A stretch of DNA of 35,700 nt, taken from contig JAISCP010000151.1 of NCBI GenBank assembly GCA_031265495.1, positions 1-35,700 on the forward strand. The letters run 5' to 3'. The DNA is from Heliobacteriaceae bacterium (GTDB lineage: Bacteria; Cyanobacteriota; Vampirovibrionia; Gastranaerophilales; Gastranaerophilaceae). Below the pieces are notes generated by a model that was given only the letters and a program-made list of their open reading frames with translations, was not told where the DNA came from and did not search any database. Made by a program: the position numbers and the translations under genes. Position 1 is the first letter of the stretch. Each line of letters starts with the position of its first letter. This document shows, in pieces, positions 28,035 to 35,700 of the stretch.

Positions 28035-29644
28035 GATTTCACCTCGCAATTCTCAGCTGTTTTATCAACGAATTTTTTTGTTTCTTTAGAGTGTTTTTGG
28101 TTAGAAAGATGAGGGAAGAAAATATCCATAAATTTTGGATAAGTCCAGTTAAGCAGTATGCAGGTGAACGGTAATATTGCCAGCGAAACTACCAGTCCCG
28201 TAACTTGTTTCAGACATTTAATATTACTTTCAATTTTTCCTGTATATTTTTTAAGTACCTTCTCTGCAAACGAATAATCATCAAGTGCGCTGAAATCAAC
28301 TTTTTTAAATTCATCAGACACGATTTCTTGCAAACGCGTTAATAATTTCTTCCGGTCAGGAATTATTTCGTCTGTATTAAATTTTTCAGCAATTTCCTTT
28401 AATTCTGTAGTAAGCTCTTCAGTAAGCGGAGTTTTTATGTTAATCTCGGGATTTGTAAAGTATTTATGTATAGCTTCATTGTTGAATTTGGTTACAAAAT
28501 CATCAATCCTTTCCTGAATTTTGCTGACGGGCAGCCCGCTTTTTTTCATGTCATCCTGTATTTCTCTTAATTTTTTTAAATTTGTACTTAACTCTTCATA
28601 CTCATTTGCCGTTTTTTCTTGCAGAAGTTTTGCCAAATTAGTATCGTCTTTAGCATCAATGGATATATATTCCTTAACTCTGCTGACTTTGTCGCATACT
28701 TCTTTGTATGCTACTTTAGGGTCATTCAATACTATGCAGCGGACGTAGATTTCATCAAGCACTTTAGCCATTTCTTTTTTTGTTTTATCGCGTTTAATTG
28801 AGTCGATTTTTTGTTTCAGGAATTTTGTAAGACCCTTTATGTCATCTTCTTTAACATCCGAAGCGTTTATATTGTTAACTTTTGTATCTATTTCTGCTAT
28901 AATGCCCTTGCAGAAATCTTCATTCTTTCTGTAGAACTGGGCTCTTTCTAAACGCTTCTCTGATTTATAGTCTAACATCTCAAGGTTATGCTTTGTTCCC
29001 CTGATTAAATCATCCATAGTTTCATTGACAACTTCGTGATACAAGGTTCCTATTGATTCCTTGTTTTTTCCGCGCATGTTATATTCAATCTTGTTGCGGG
29101 CTTCAATATCATCTAAGATTATCTGTTCTTGTTTTTTGTAGAGATTTTCGGCCATTGGCTTGATTTTGGAGTCGGATAGCTTGGGGTGGTTTTTTTTCAA
29201 TTGCTTTGCAAGATACTTTTTATCTTGAAAGCTGTTTCTGTTATAGTTAACACCCATATCACCGGTATTAGCGGCATTGTCAATTATTTTGTTGAAAGGT
29301 ATTGTAATACCTACCTGTGTAATTATGGCCAGAACGGCAGACACCGGCTGGCGCCATGCTGTATAAGTTCTGGTTTCCTCGTCTGTTTTGGAAAAAGGGT
29401 TCCACTTAATAAATATTGGCGCGACCAGAGCTGTTCCTACCGCATTGATAATAATATTTTGCGCTTCTCCCATATTGTTTTTGATTTTTTTCATAACCCT
29501 GAAAGAAGCGGGCAGAAACGGATAAATATCATCTTTGTTAACCCTGTGATATGGAATAGTACCGGTAAAAGCGGTATTATTGGCGGTAGGTTTATTTTGT
29601 ACCGCCAAATTTTTTGAAAAAATCTGAATTTTTTCCGTTTTCAT
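28031..29644 (-). CDS. Large helical membrane protein of unknown function (module gene 2)
   Basis: A 537-residue protein, not recognised. After a polar N-terminus containing NNTAFTGTIPY (residues 22-32), two membrane segments lie at about 62-80 and 99-118. Residues about 125-475 are charged, lysine- and glutamate-rich, mostly helical with coiled-coil-like spacing. A third membrane segment is at about 483-500 and a lysine-rich tail follows. The topology, a long helical domain tethered at both ends to the membrane, suits a spacer, scaffold or mechanical linker in the envelope. An AGG-containing site precedes the start; two bases separate it from the glycosyltransferase gene upstream. Confidence 0.72.
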   Translation of the reverse strand: MKTEKIQIFSKNLAVQNKPTANNTAFTGTIPYHRVNKDDIYPFLPASFRVMKKIKNNMGEAQNIIINAVGTALVAPIFIKWNPFSKTDEETRTYTAWRQPVSAVLAIITQVGITIPFNKIIDNAANTGDMGVNYNRNSFQDKKYLAKQLKKNHPKLSDSKIKPMAENLYKKQEQIILDDIEARNKIEYNMRGKNKESIGTLYHEVVNETMDDLIRGTKHNLEMLDYKSEKRLERAQFYRKNEDFCKGIIAEIDTKVNNINASDVKEDDIKGLTKFLKQKIDSIKRDKTKKEMAKVLDEIYVRCIVLNDPKVAYKEVCDKVSRVKEYISIDAKDDTNLAKLLQEKTANEYEELSTNLKKLREIQDDMKKSGLPVSKIQERIDDFVTKFNNEAIHKYFTNPEINIKTPLTEELTTELKEIAEKFNTDEIIPDRKKLLTRLQEIVSDEFKKVDFSALDDYSFAEKVLKKYTGKIESNIKCLKQVTGLVVSLAILPFTCILLNWTYPKFMDIFFPHLSNQKHSKETKKFVDKTAENCEVKS

Positions 29645-29646
29645 TA

Positions 29647-31329
29647 TTACCTGCCAAACACTTCTATATATAAAGAGTCATGAACATGAAAAATATTGCT
29701 AGTTTTGGGCGTTTTGTGAAGTTTTGTAAAGCGGATTAAAGACCATTCGCCTTTGCTCTCAAAACGCGTCAATGACAAGCTTTTAGACAGTTCATACACT
29801 GATTGGTTTTTGATATAAGAAAATACTAAATATAAAAAAGGAGTCTTTTTATATACAGCTTCATTTTCCGCGATATTGACAGGACAGAACGATACGCTGT
29901 TCAAAGTCAGGACAGCGACATTCCGGCCTTCTTTCAGGTTTTCCGTAATGTTTTTGTTAATTTTTTCGGCAAAGAACTCATTTTCATTTGCAAGAAATAT
30001 CGGTTTATAAATATCTTTTCCGTTTTTGTAAATACCTTCCGTACTCGGAGCCAGATAGTCCGCAAAATTATTTTTATTAACGGAAACAACATTGTAGTTT
30101 GAAAAATCAAAGTATTTTTCAAATCTTTCTTTGGGATAGTATTCAAGCAAAATAATATCGCCTTTATTTAAACCGGCATTTTTAATAAGTTCTGCGGCAA
30201 TTTTGTGGCCTTCGGCTCTGCGGATTTTAAAGGCCGCAACAGGGCTTTTTACCATATAAATAATACACAGAGCGCAGTAAATTCCGACCAGAGCATTACG
30301 CAGAGTTTTATTGTTAAAACTTGTAATTCCCGAACAAGTCAGGAATATTAAAACAGGATAAATTTCAATTGAATATTTTGTCAGAAAGACGAGTTTTCCG
30401 GCCATTGCTGCGGCTGTCAGCACGGATAAAACTGCGGCTGTGACGCCGAATAACCAGCGTAAATCGCGGTTTTGCAATGACCTAAACAGAAAAATCAATG
30501 CTATAACTGACGGAATTACCGCAAACATAATAAACCCCAAAGACGGATTATAGAAGAATTTCGATGGCGAACTGACCAGATTTGTAAGCGCCGGTGAAAA
30601 ATAATCCGTAACGAGAAACCCTATTTTTGCAGGGGAAAAATTATTCCACCACTGTGAAAATGACTGCGCAGTCAATATTTTAGCCGTAAGCGGCAGGAGT
30701 GAAAGCGCTCCGGCAGCTGTTACAGCCCAAGCGCATAAAATATATTTTCTTGACTGCTTAAAAAGCATGACGCTTAATGCAAGAAGATTAAAGAATACAA
30801 AAACAAATCCGATTGTGTGCGTGAACATAATCATAAAATTAGCGCCTATACACAGCGCAAGATTTTTTTTGGAAGGTGTTTTAATTGTCCGCATGGTGTA
30901 CAAAAGCGACAGTGAAGACAATAAAAACAGAAGCGAATAAAAACGGACTTCCTGCGAGTAGTAAATAAGAAATGAGCTTATTGCCGCAAATCCCGCGCAA
31001 AACAGTCCTGTCTGCCGGTCTTTTTCGCTTCCGGCAAAATACATGCCGATTATTCCTCCAACGCCGGCAAGTACCGATGTAAGACGCAAAAGCAAATCGC
31101 TTTGACCAAACAGCGCCATAAAAAATTTCAGATAAAGATAGTAAAAAGGCATGTGGCATTGTGTTTTTACAGCCGCTATAAATCCCTTGCCAAACGGAAC
31201 TGCCGCTATCATCCAGCTTACATATTCGTCATTCCAAAGCCCGTCAGGCTTGTCAACAAAAAGCAGACGCAGCATTAATCCCGAAAGTACGATGAGACAT
31301 ACTCCTAATCGTTTACACATTTCAACCAT
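29647..31329 (-). CDS. GT39/PMT-like membrane glycosyltransferase (module gene 1)
   Basis: A 560-residue GT-C-type transferase, using a lipid-linked sugar on the outer face of the membrane. The N-terminal luminal loop motif LWNDEYVSW (Asp34, Glu35) is the catalytic acid pair of PMT/ArnT-like enzymes; at least ten membrane helices follow to about residue 390, then a soluble periplasmic-type C-terminal domain (about 400-560). The acceptor (protein, LPS or polymer) is unknown. The upstream GGAA favours the ATG at 31329; a second ATG is at 31320. It shares a short promoter region with the divergent GT2 gene, whose product could supply its lipid-linked sugar. Confidence 0.82.
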   Translation of the reverse strand: MVEMCKRLGVCLIVLSGLMLRLLFVDKPDGLWNDEYVSWMIAAVPFGKGFIAAVKTQCHMPFYYLYLKFFMALFGQSDLLLRLTSVLAGVGGIIGMYFAGSEKDRQTGLFCAGFAAISSFLIYYSQEVRFYSLLFLLSSLSLLYTMRTIKTPSKKNLALCIGANFMIMFTHTIGFVFVFFNLLALSVMLFKQSRKYILCAWAVTAAGALSLLPLTAKILTAQSFSQWWNNFSPAKIGFLVTDYFSPALTNLVSSPSKFFYNPSLGFIMFAVIPSVIALIFLFRSLQNRDLRWLFGVTAAVLSVLTAAAMAGKLVFLTKYSIEIYPVLIFLTCSGITSFNNKTLRNALVGIYCALCIIYMVKSPVAAFKIRRAEGHKIAAELIKNAGLNKGDIILLEYYPKERFEKYFDFSNYNVVSVNKNNFADYLAPSTEGIYKNGKDIYKPIFLANENEFFAEKINKNITENLKEGRNVAVLTLNSVSFCPVNIAENEAVYKKTPFLYLVFSYIKNQSVYELSKSLSLTRFESKGEWSLIRFTKLHKTPKTSNIFHVHDSLYIEVFGR

Positions 31330-31340
31330 TTAGCAATTCC

Positions 31341-31372
31341 ATTTTTATAGTATAATTATACATAAAAAAAAA
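31341..31372. promoter_or_regulatory. Shared divergent promoter region
   Basis: The stretch TATAGTATAATTATACATAA holds -10 boxes on both strands: TATAAT at 31349-31354 (plus), and its overlapping complement TATAAT on the minus strand. It lies between the GT39-like gene (minus) and the GT2 gene (plus), 55 bases apart. Confidence 0.5.
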
Positions 31373-31384
31373 GAGAATGCAAAT

Positions 31385-32329
31385 ATGAAATTAATAATAC
31401 AAATTCCCTGTTATAATGAAGAGAAGTTTTTGCCGGTAACTCTGGAGCAGCTGCCTAAATCCGCTGCGGGTATTGACGAGATTGAAATTCTGGTCATTGA
31501 TGACGGTTCAACGGACGCTACGGCTGAGACGGCACGGAAGAACGGAGTAAAACATATTGTTTCTCTGCCTGAAAACAGCGGGCTTGCAAAGGCGTTTATT
31601 GCCGGTATTAACGCCGCTCTTGAACTCGGCGCTGATATTATAGTGAATACTGACGCGGATAACCAGTATAATGCGGCGGATATTGAAAAATTGATTGCGC
31701 CTGTTTTAAAAAACGAAGCGGACATTGTAATCGGAACAAGACCTGTTTCCCAAATAAGCCATTTTTCATTAATGAAGAAAATTCTGCAAAAACTCGGCTC
31801 CCGTGTAATGTGCTGGGTTTCTTCAGCTCATGTTGAAGACGCAGCCAGCGGTTTTCGCGCCTTCTCCAGAAACGCGGCGATGCAGATGAATATTTTTGAC
31901 AACTACACCTACACGCTTGAGACCATAATTCAGGCAAAGGCAAAAGGATTGCGGCTGGTTTGCGTTCCGGCGGGAGTGAATGAGGATTTGAGAAAGTCCA
32001 GACTGGTTAAGAGCATGTTTGATTACATAAAACGCTCCGTTTTCACAATGCTGCGAATGTTTGTAATTTACAGGCCGTTCAGATTTTTTGCAATAATTTC
32101 CGGTCTTTGCCTGCTCGCCGGAACCGCAGTAGGAGCAAGATTTTTGTGCTATTATTACACAGGCGGCGGCAGCGGGCATGTACAGTCATTAATTCTTGCC
32201 TCAGTACTGCTGATTTCAGGAGTTCAAACAGCGTTCATAGCCGTGCTGGCAGAACTCCTGTCCATAAACCGGAAGCTTTTGGAAGATATTCAGCGCCGGT
32301 TAAAAATTGAAAGGATAGGAAATGGATAA
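31385..32329 (+). CDS. GT2 glycosyltransferase, DPM1-like with C-terminal membrane helices
   Basis: A processive or polyprenyl-phosphate sugar transferase. The 314 residues have the GT-A fold (about 1-225) with IQIPCYNEE, VIDDGSTDAT and the metal-binding NTDADNQY; two membrane helices follow (about 235-255 and 265-290). This arrangement fits polyprenyl-phosphate glycosyltransferases, which load the sugar donor used by GT39-like enzymes such as the one divergently encoded. It overlaps the start of pgpH by eight bases, so it belongs to the same operon. The sugar is unknown. Confidence 0.88.
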   Translation: MKLIIQIPCYNEEKFLPVTLEQLPKSAAGIDEIEILVIDDGSTDATAETARKNGVKHIVSLPENSGLAKAFIAGINAALELGADIIVNTDADNQYNAADIEKLIAPVLKNEADIVIGTRPVSQISHFSLMKKILQKLGSRVMCWVSSAHVEDAASGFRAFSRNAAMQMNIFDNYTYTLETIIQAKAKGLRLVCVPAGVNEDLRKSRLVKSMFDYIKRSVFTMLRMFVIYRPFRFFAIISGLCLLAGTAVGARFLCYYYTGGGSGHVQSLILASVLLISGVQTAFIAVLAELLSINRKLLEDIQRRLKIERIGNG

Positions 32330-34496
32330 TTTCAAAAACTTTATTATCTCGTCTAAAGTCAGAAGAACAGCGGCATTTTTTGCCTTTATCGCTGTTATGA
32401 CCGTTATAGTTTCGTCCCAGAATTTCTTTTTCCAGAGCATAGTTGAAAACGGAATAAGCAAACGTGATATTGTTGCGATGAAAACAATAAGCGTGGTTGA
32501 CGTTAAACGCACGGAACAGCACCGTAAAGAAGCGGCGCAGCGGGTTGAAGCTACGCTTGTTCCGGCGGAAGATGATTTTATCAAAACAAATTTGCGCACT
32601 CTGCAAAGCTCAATCGTGCAAATCAGGAAGAAAAACGTTAGTGATAAAGTAAAAGAAGAAGAACTGGGCATTCTTTTTGACCTGTCAAGCTCGTATCAAA
32701 AGACTTTTATAATTGATTTTTTGCTAAAAACTGATGAGGGCAGTCTCCGCGAGGCTTTTGAAAAATCGGATTTAACGCTGAACGCTGTTCTCAGCAACGG
32801 AATTACCGAAAAAGATTACGAGAAAGAGAACATAGATAAACTTATTGTTGCAAATATGGTATCAAATGTTTCCAAACGTCAGGTTTCTACAATTAGGGCG
32901 CTTTTGGAACAGGTTATTGTACCGAACCTTGTTGTTGATGATTTTGCGACCGAGATTGCACGGAAAAATGCACAAAATTCCGTAAAGCCTTATGAAGTGG
33001 TGTTTCAAAAAGGAGACAAAATACTGTTTGAAGGCGAGCCTGTTACGCGGCTTAAGCTTGACGCGCTGCGTCAGGCAGGCTACAACGTTTATGAACTGAA
33101 TGTATCCGGTTTACTGGCTATTGCGTCATTAATTACAATTGCTTCTTTGCTATTCCTTTTCTATATGAAATTTTTTGAAAAAAAATATTTTGAACCGAAT
33201 TACTTAATGATATGCGCAGCGCTTTCAATGGCAGTGGCATTTATAGCGGTTCTTCTGCCGACGGGGTTTTCACCCTATGTGCTTCCGTTTCCGGCGTATA
33301 TAATGATTATTGCAATATTTACAAACCCCCGTGTTGCTTTAGCCGGAGCGGTCCTGCTTCTGCTTGTTATGTCGCTGGTCTTCCAGTATGACGTCCCGTT
33401 TACGGTAACGTTTATGCTGTTAAGTTACGCGGCGGCGGCGGCAGTTTCGCAGATAAGGTTTTCAAGGCGGTTTGACCTTATTAAAACAGGATTTTATATA
33501 GCTGCCGGAGGTTTTCTGATTGTTTTGAGCATATTCCTGATTGAAAAATTTCTTATTGATATAAGCGGATTTTTGCTTTTTAAAAACGGCATTTTTGTTT
33601 TTGTAAACGGTATTTTAAGTTCAATAATCGTACTGGGTATTCTGCCTTTGCTGGAGAGTGTTTTTAAGATTATAACGCCTTACGGGCTGGCGGAACTTGC
33701 CGACCATAACCAGCCGCTGTTAAAGCGTTTGCAGTTTGAAGCTCCCGGAACGTATCACCACAGCCTTATGGTGTCAAATCTTGCGGAAATCGCTGCGGAA
33801 GCCGTCGGCGCTGACCCTATTCTGGCGCGTGTCGGTGCGTTCTACCATGATATAGGCAAATTGAAACGCCCGTTGTTTTTTGTGGAAAACCAGTCATATT
33901 TCGGGATTGAAAATCCCCACCAAAAATTAAATCCGAGAGTAAGCAAAATGGTTATTACCGCCCACCCGAAAGACGGAGCAGAGATTGCAAAAGAATACGG
34001 TATTCCCTCTGTTATAGTTAACTTAATTCTCCAGCATCATGGCGAAAGTCTGGCAAGTTATTTCTACAATCAGGCTGTTCAGGAGGAAGGCGCGGATAAT
34101 GTTAAGGAAGAGCAGTTCCGCTACACCGGGCCTAAGCCCGGCACTAAGGAAGCGGCAATACTAATGATTGCCGATGCTGTTGAATCCGCTGTCCGGGCTA
34201 TGAAAAGTCCCACTCCCGAAGAAATTGAAAATATGATTGATAAAATTATTGTGGAAAGACTGAATGATGCGCAGCTTGCCGACAGTCCGCTGACGCTTAA
34301 AGATTTAAAAACGATTGCAGCGGCTTTTTCCCGGATACTGCGCGGCATGCAGCATAACAGAATTAAATATCAGGAGAGCCTTGATGAGGAAATTAAAAAA
34401 GCTAAAATAAATCTTCCCGCAAAAATCTTTGATGAAGATTTGGAAAATAAAATCAAACAGCTTGAGGGCAAAAAGGATGATGCCGGTGAAGCTTAA
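32322..34496 (+). CDS. pgpH: c-di-AMP phosphodiesterase PgpH (7TM-HD protein)
   Basis: Membrane enzyme that hydrolyses c-di-AMP to pApA. The 724 residues have one N-terminal helix (about 15-35), an extracytoplasmic 7TMR-HDED-like domain (about 45-265), about seven membrane helices (265-450) and a cytoplasmic HD domain (about 470-690) with TYHHSLMVSNLAEIA near 476-490 and the HD pair in AFYHDIGKLKRP near 505-516. A ribosome site GGATAGGAA precedes the ATG, inside the GT2 gene. It precedes ybeY and dgkA, an order seen in many bacteria. It would balance the CdaA encoded at 24275. Confidence 0.94.
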   Translation: MDNFKNFIISSKVRRTAAFFAFIAVMTVIVSSQNFFFQSIVENGISKRDIVAMKTISVVDVKRTEQHRKEAAQRVEATLVPAEDDFIKTNLRTLQSSIVQIRKKNVSDKVKEEELGILFDLSSSYQKTFIIDFLLKTDEGSLREAFEKSDLTLNAVLSNGITEKDYEKENIDKLIVANMVSNVSKRQVSTIRALLEQVIVPNLVVDDFATEIARKNAQNSVKPYEVVFQKGDKILFEGEPVTRLKLDALRQAGYNVYELNVSGLLAIASLITIASLLFLFYMKFFEKKYFEPNYLMICAALSMAVAFIAVLLPTGFSPYVLPFPAYIMIIAIFTNPRVALAGAVLLLLVMSLVFQYDVPFTVTFMLLSYAAAAAVSQIRFSRRFDLIKTGFYIAAGGFLIVLSIFLIEKFLIDISGFLLFKNGIFVFVNGILSSIIVLGILPLLESVFKIITPYGLAELADHNQPLLKRLQFEAPGTYHHSLMVSNLAEIAAEAVGADPILARVGAFYHDIGKLKRPLFFVENQSYFGIENPHQKLNPRVSKMVITAHPKDGAEIAKEYGIPSVIVNLILQHHGESLASYFYNQAVQEEGADNVKEEQFRYTGPKPGTKEAAILMIADAVESAVRAMKSPTPEEIENMIDKIIVERLNDAQLADSPLTLKDLKTIAAAFSRILRGMQHNRIKYQESLDEEIKKAKINLPAKIFDEDLENKIKQLEGKKDDAGEA

Positions 34497-35019
34497 TATT
34501 TTCAGCGAAAATATTTATAACGGTTGGGATATAGACGAGCGGAAATACTTAAATATTGCAAAAAAACTCCTGAAATATTACCTTTCAAACGTCCGTGAAA
34601 AATCCTGTCTTGCCCTGTATTTTTCGGAACAGAAATTGCCTGTTGGTGCAAAAGAACGGGTGAACACGTTATCTTTTGATATTCTCTACTGCGGCAGTGA
34701 TAAGACGCATGAAATTAACCGCGAATACAGACAAAAGGATTATCCGGCGGATATTATAACTTTTGCGATTTTTGCGGATTCAGAGGATAAATTTGTTTTC
34801 GACGGGGAGATTAATCTCGGAGAAATAATTATAGCGCTTGATAAAGTTGAAAATGAAGCCCTTAAAAAAAACACAAACCCCGACAGTGAACTGGTTTTCC
34901 TGCTTGCTCACGGGATTTTACACCTGCTGGGATTTGACCACCAAACCGAAGCGGAGTATAATTTTATTGTAGAGCTTCAGAACGAGGCTGTAAAAAATTT
35001 AGGGGAATTATATGAGTAA
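34480..35019 (+). CDS. ybeY: Endoribonuclease YbeY
   Basis: Zinc-dependent single-strand RNase required for 16S rRNA 3' end maturation and ribosome quality control. The signature HGILHLLGFDH (HxxxHxxGxxH) is present in the C-terminal third, followed by acidic residues. About 179 residues, somewhat longer than the usual 155-160 because of an N-terminal part; it overlaps the end of pgpH. Start choice is uncertain among ATGs at 34477 and 34480 and a GTG at 34486; AAGGA lies just before them. Cotranscribed with pgpH and dgkA. Confidence 0.93.
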   Translation: MPVKLNIFSENIYNGWDIDERKYLNIAKKLLKYYLSNVREKSCLALYFSEQKLPVGAKERVNTLSFDILYCGSDKTHEINREYRQKDYPADIITFAIFADSEDKFVFDGEINLGEIIIALDKVENEALKKNTNPDSELVFLLAHGILHLLGFDHQTEAEYNFIVELQNEAVKNLGELYE

Positions 35020-35389
35020 ATTTAAATGTCAGGGATTTGGCAGCACTTTCAAAAATGCCAGAAAAGGAATGCGGCTTGCGTTGAAAGCCGAAGATTGCAT
35101 AAAAGTACACTTTTTTGCTGCGCTGCTGGCGATTGTTTTGGGCATAGCGCTGAATTTCAGCGCTATAAAACTTTGCGTGCTTTTGTTAACAATAGGGCTT
35201 GTTATTATTACGGAAATGTTGAATTCCGCAATAGAATTCTCTCTGGACGCGGTTTTCAAAAACAAGTATTCCCAAATGGTCGGAATGGCAAAGGATATTT
35301 CCGCCGGCGCAGTACTGGTTGCCACACTGATTGCCGTGTCAATCGGGATTATCATGTTTGTTCCGGCGCTGATATGCCTGTTTAGATAG
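35012..35389 (+). CDS. dgkA: Diacylglycerol/undecaprenol kinase DgkA
   Basis: Small membrane kinase that phosphorylates diacylglycerol or undecaprenol, recycling lipid intermediates. The 125 residues have three membrane helices (about 34-50, 54-72 and 97-120) and the family motifs ARKGMRLALKAEDCIKVH near 15-32, EMLNSAIEFSLDAV near 68-81 and KDISAGAVLVA near 93-103. The ATG has AGGGGA upstream and overlaps the ybeY stop by eight bases. In bacteria with this operon order it is usually undecaprenol kinase, which would complement UppP in carrier recycling; the substrate is not fixed by sequence. Confidence 0.95.
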   Translation: MSKFKCQGFGSTFKNARKGMRLALKAEDCIKVHFFAALLAIVLGIALNFSAIKLCVLLLTIGLVIITEMLNSAIEFSLDAVFKNKYSQMVGMAKDISAGAVLVATLIAVSIGIIMFVPALICLFR

Positions 35390-35393
35390 TTTT

Positions 35394-35513
35394 TAGTTGA
35401 AGGGTTGAAAGGTTGAATAAATCCCGGGTAGAGCCCGGTGTTTCGGGTGCCACGCTATGCCTGCTCTTCTGGGAGAAGGCGGCGCGTAGCGCCGGATGAG
35501 GGTTTTATTGAAA
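35394..35513 (+). repeat. Composite repeat: octamer array, hairpins and tail
   Basis: TTTAGTTGAAGGGTTGAAAGG octamers, CCCGGGTAGA with hairpin GCCCG-GTGTTT-CGGGT, CTTCTGGGAGAAG, GGCGCGTAGCGCC and GGATGAGGGTTTTATTG in the same order as at 18129. It starts five bases after the dgkA stop. Confidence 0.7.
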
Positions 35514-35581
35514 GCCAATAGCAAAATCAAACTATAACCTCCCTGTCATGCTGAACTTGTTTCAGCATCTGCCTTCTGTAC

Positions 35582-35700
35582 GAGAGTGTTAACTTTGCAT
35601 TGCTCTGTCATTGCGAGCGCAGCGAAGCAATCCAGTCAAAAACGTTGAATTTACTGGATTGCTTCGTCCTCATTTCATTCGTCCTCGCAATGACGAAGCA
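35582..35700 (+). mobile_element. Left part of a MITE-family element, cut by the window edge
   Basis: GAGAGTGTTAACTTTGCATTG is the left terminal repeat of the 171-bp family, followed by TCTGTCATTGCGAGCG and CAATCCAGTCAAAAACGTTG. It then diverges (GGATTGCTTCGTCCTC) but keeps GCAATGACGAAGCA, the inner part of the right terminal repeat, as the window ends. The right end is not in the window. Confidence 0.7.

Noticed and set aside
1-35700. tRNA, rRNA or other well-known structured RNA genes
   Set aside because: I scanned for the tRNA T-arm/acceptor pattern and found no cloverleaf I could support; negative result is by eye only.

Overview
The window looks like a chromosomal segment of a Gram-negative, anaerobic, gut-type bacterium, most likely a Melainabacteria/Gastranaerophilales-like relative of Cyanobacteria. 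The evidence is indirect: KDO (lipopolysaccharide) genes, a lysA-cdaA neighbourhood like that of Cyanobacteria, a pseudopilin with the FTLAEVLITLG start common in that lineage, a group B-type [FeFe] hydrogenase, and several membrane proteins of unknown function whose style I associate with it. There is no rRNA to prove it, and I found no tRNA, CRISPR array or prophage.

Layout. 228-1676: monomeric [FeFe] hydrogenase (-). 2124-3730: two convergent genes of unknown function. 4218-4573: two tiny overlapping membrane-protein genes inside a decayed local duplication. 7713-5052 (-): operon kdsD-kdsC-queD-uppP. 7805-8086: small unknown gene. 8802-10688: rimP-nusA behind a good promoter and a terminator-like hairpin. 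12810-10965 (-): nrnA-yihY. 12844-14038: dciA converging on, and overlapping, a putative membrane zinc protease. 14241-14522: small exported protein. 18099-15280 (-): ribE-ribBA-acetyltransferase. 18367-19958: nanE-nanK. 20431-21524: small orf plus a UbiA prenyltransferase. 22611-21976 (-): pseudopilin. 22680-26043: XRE regulator-lysA-cdaA-yitT. 26452-26799: unknown. 31329-27306 (-): GT39-like glycosyltransferase followed by two coupled membrane proteins of unknown function. 31385-35389: GT2 glycosyltransferase-pgpH-ybeY-dgkA.

How the genes work together. Cell-envelope supply dominates: KDO synthesis, undecaprenyl carrier recycling (uppP, dgkA), diaminopimelate/lysine (lysA), glycosyltransferases and a prenyltransferase. 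A full c-di-AMP route is present: CdaA makes it, PgpH would open it to pApA, and NrnA would degrade pApA. Riboflavin synthesis and ManNAc use (nanE-nanK) are the other clear pathways.

The most unusual content is between the genes. Nearly every long intergenic stretch is a mosaic of dispersed structured repeats: (1) a 171-bp MITE-like element in two inverted copies, each with a perfect 8-bp target duplication; (2) a ~70-bp element with three stems that covary between copies, one copy interrupting another palindrome; (3) a ~200-bp multi-hairpin element in three copies; (4) tandem octamer arrays (TTCAACNN and YTANTCAC) joined in a recurring order to other hairpins. Two further regulatory patterns stand out: five genes have a -10 box only 6-7 bases before the ATG, implying leaderless mRNAs, and a nusA-type 5' leader is duplicated upstream of the small gene at 20431.
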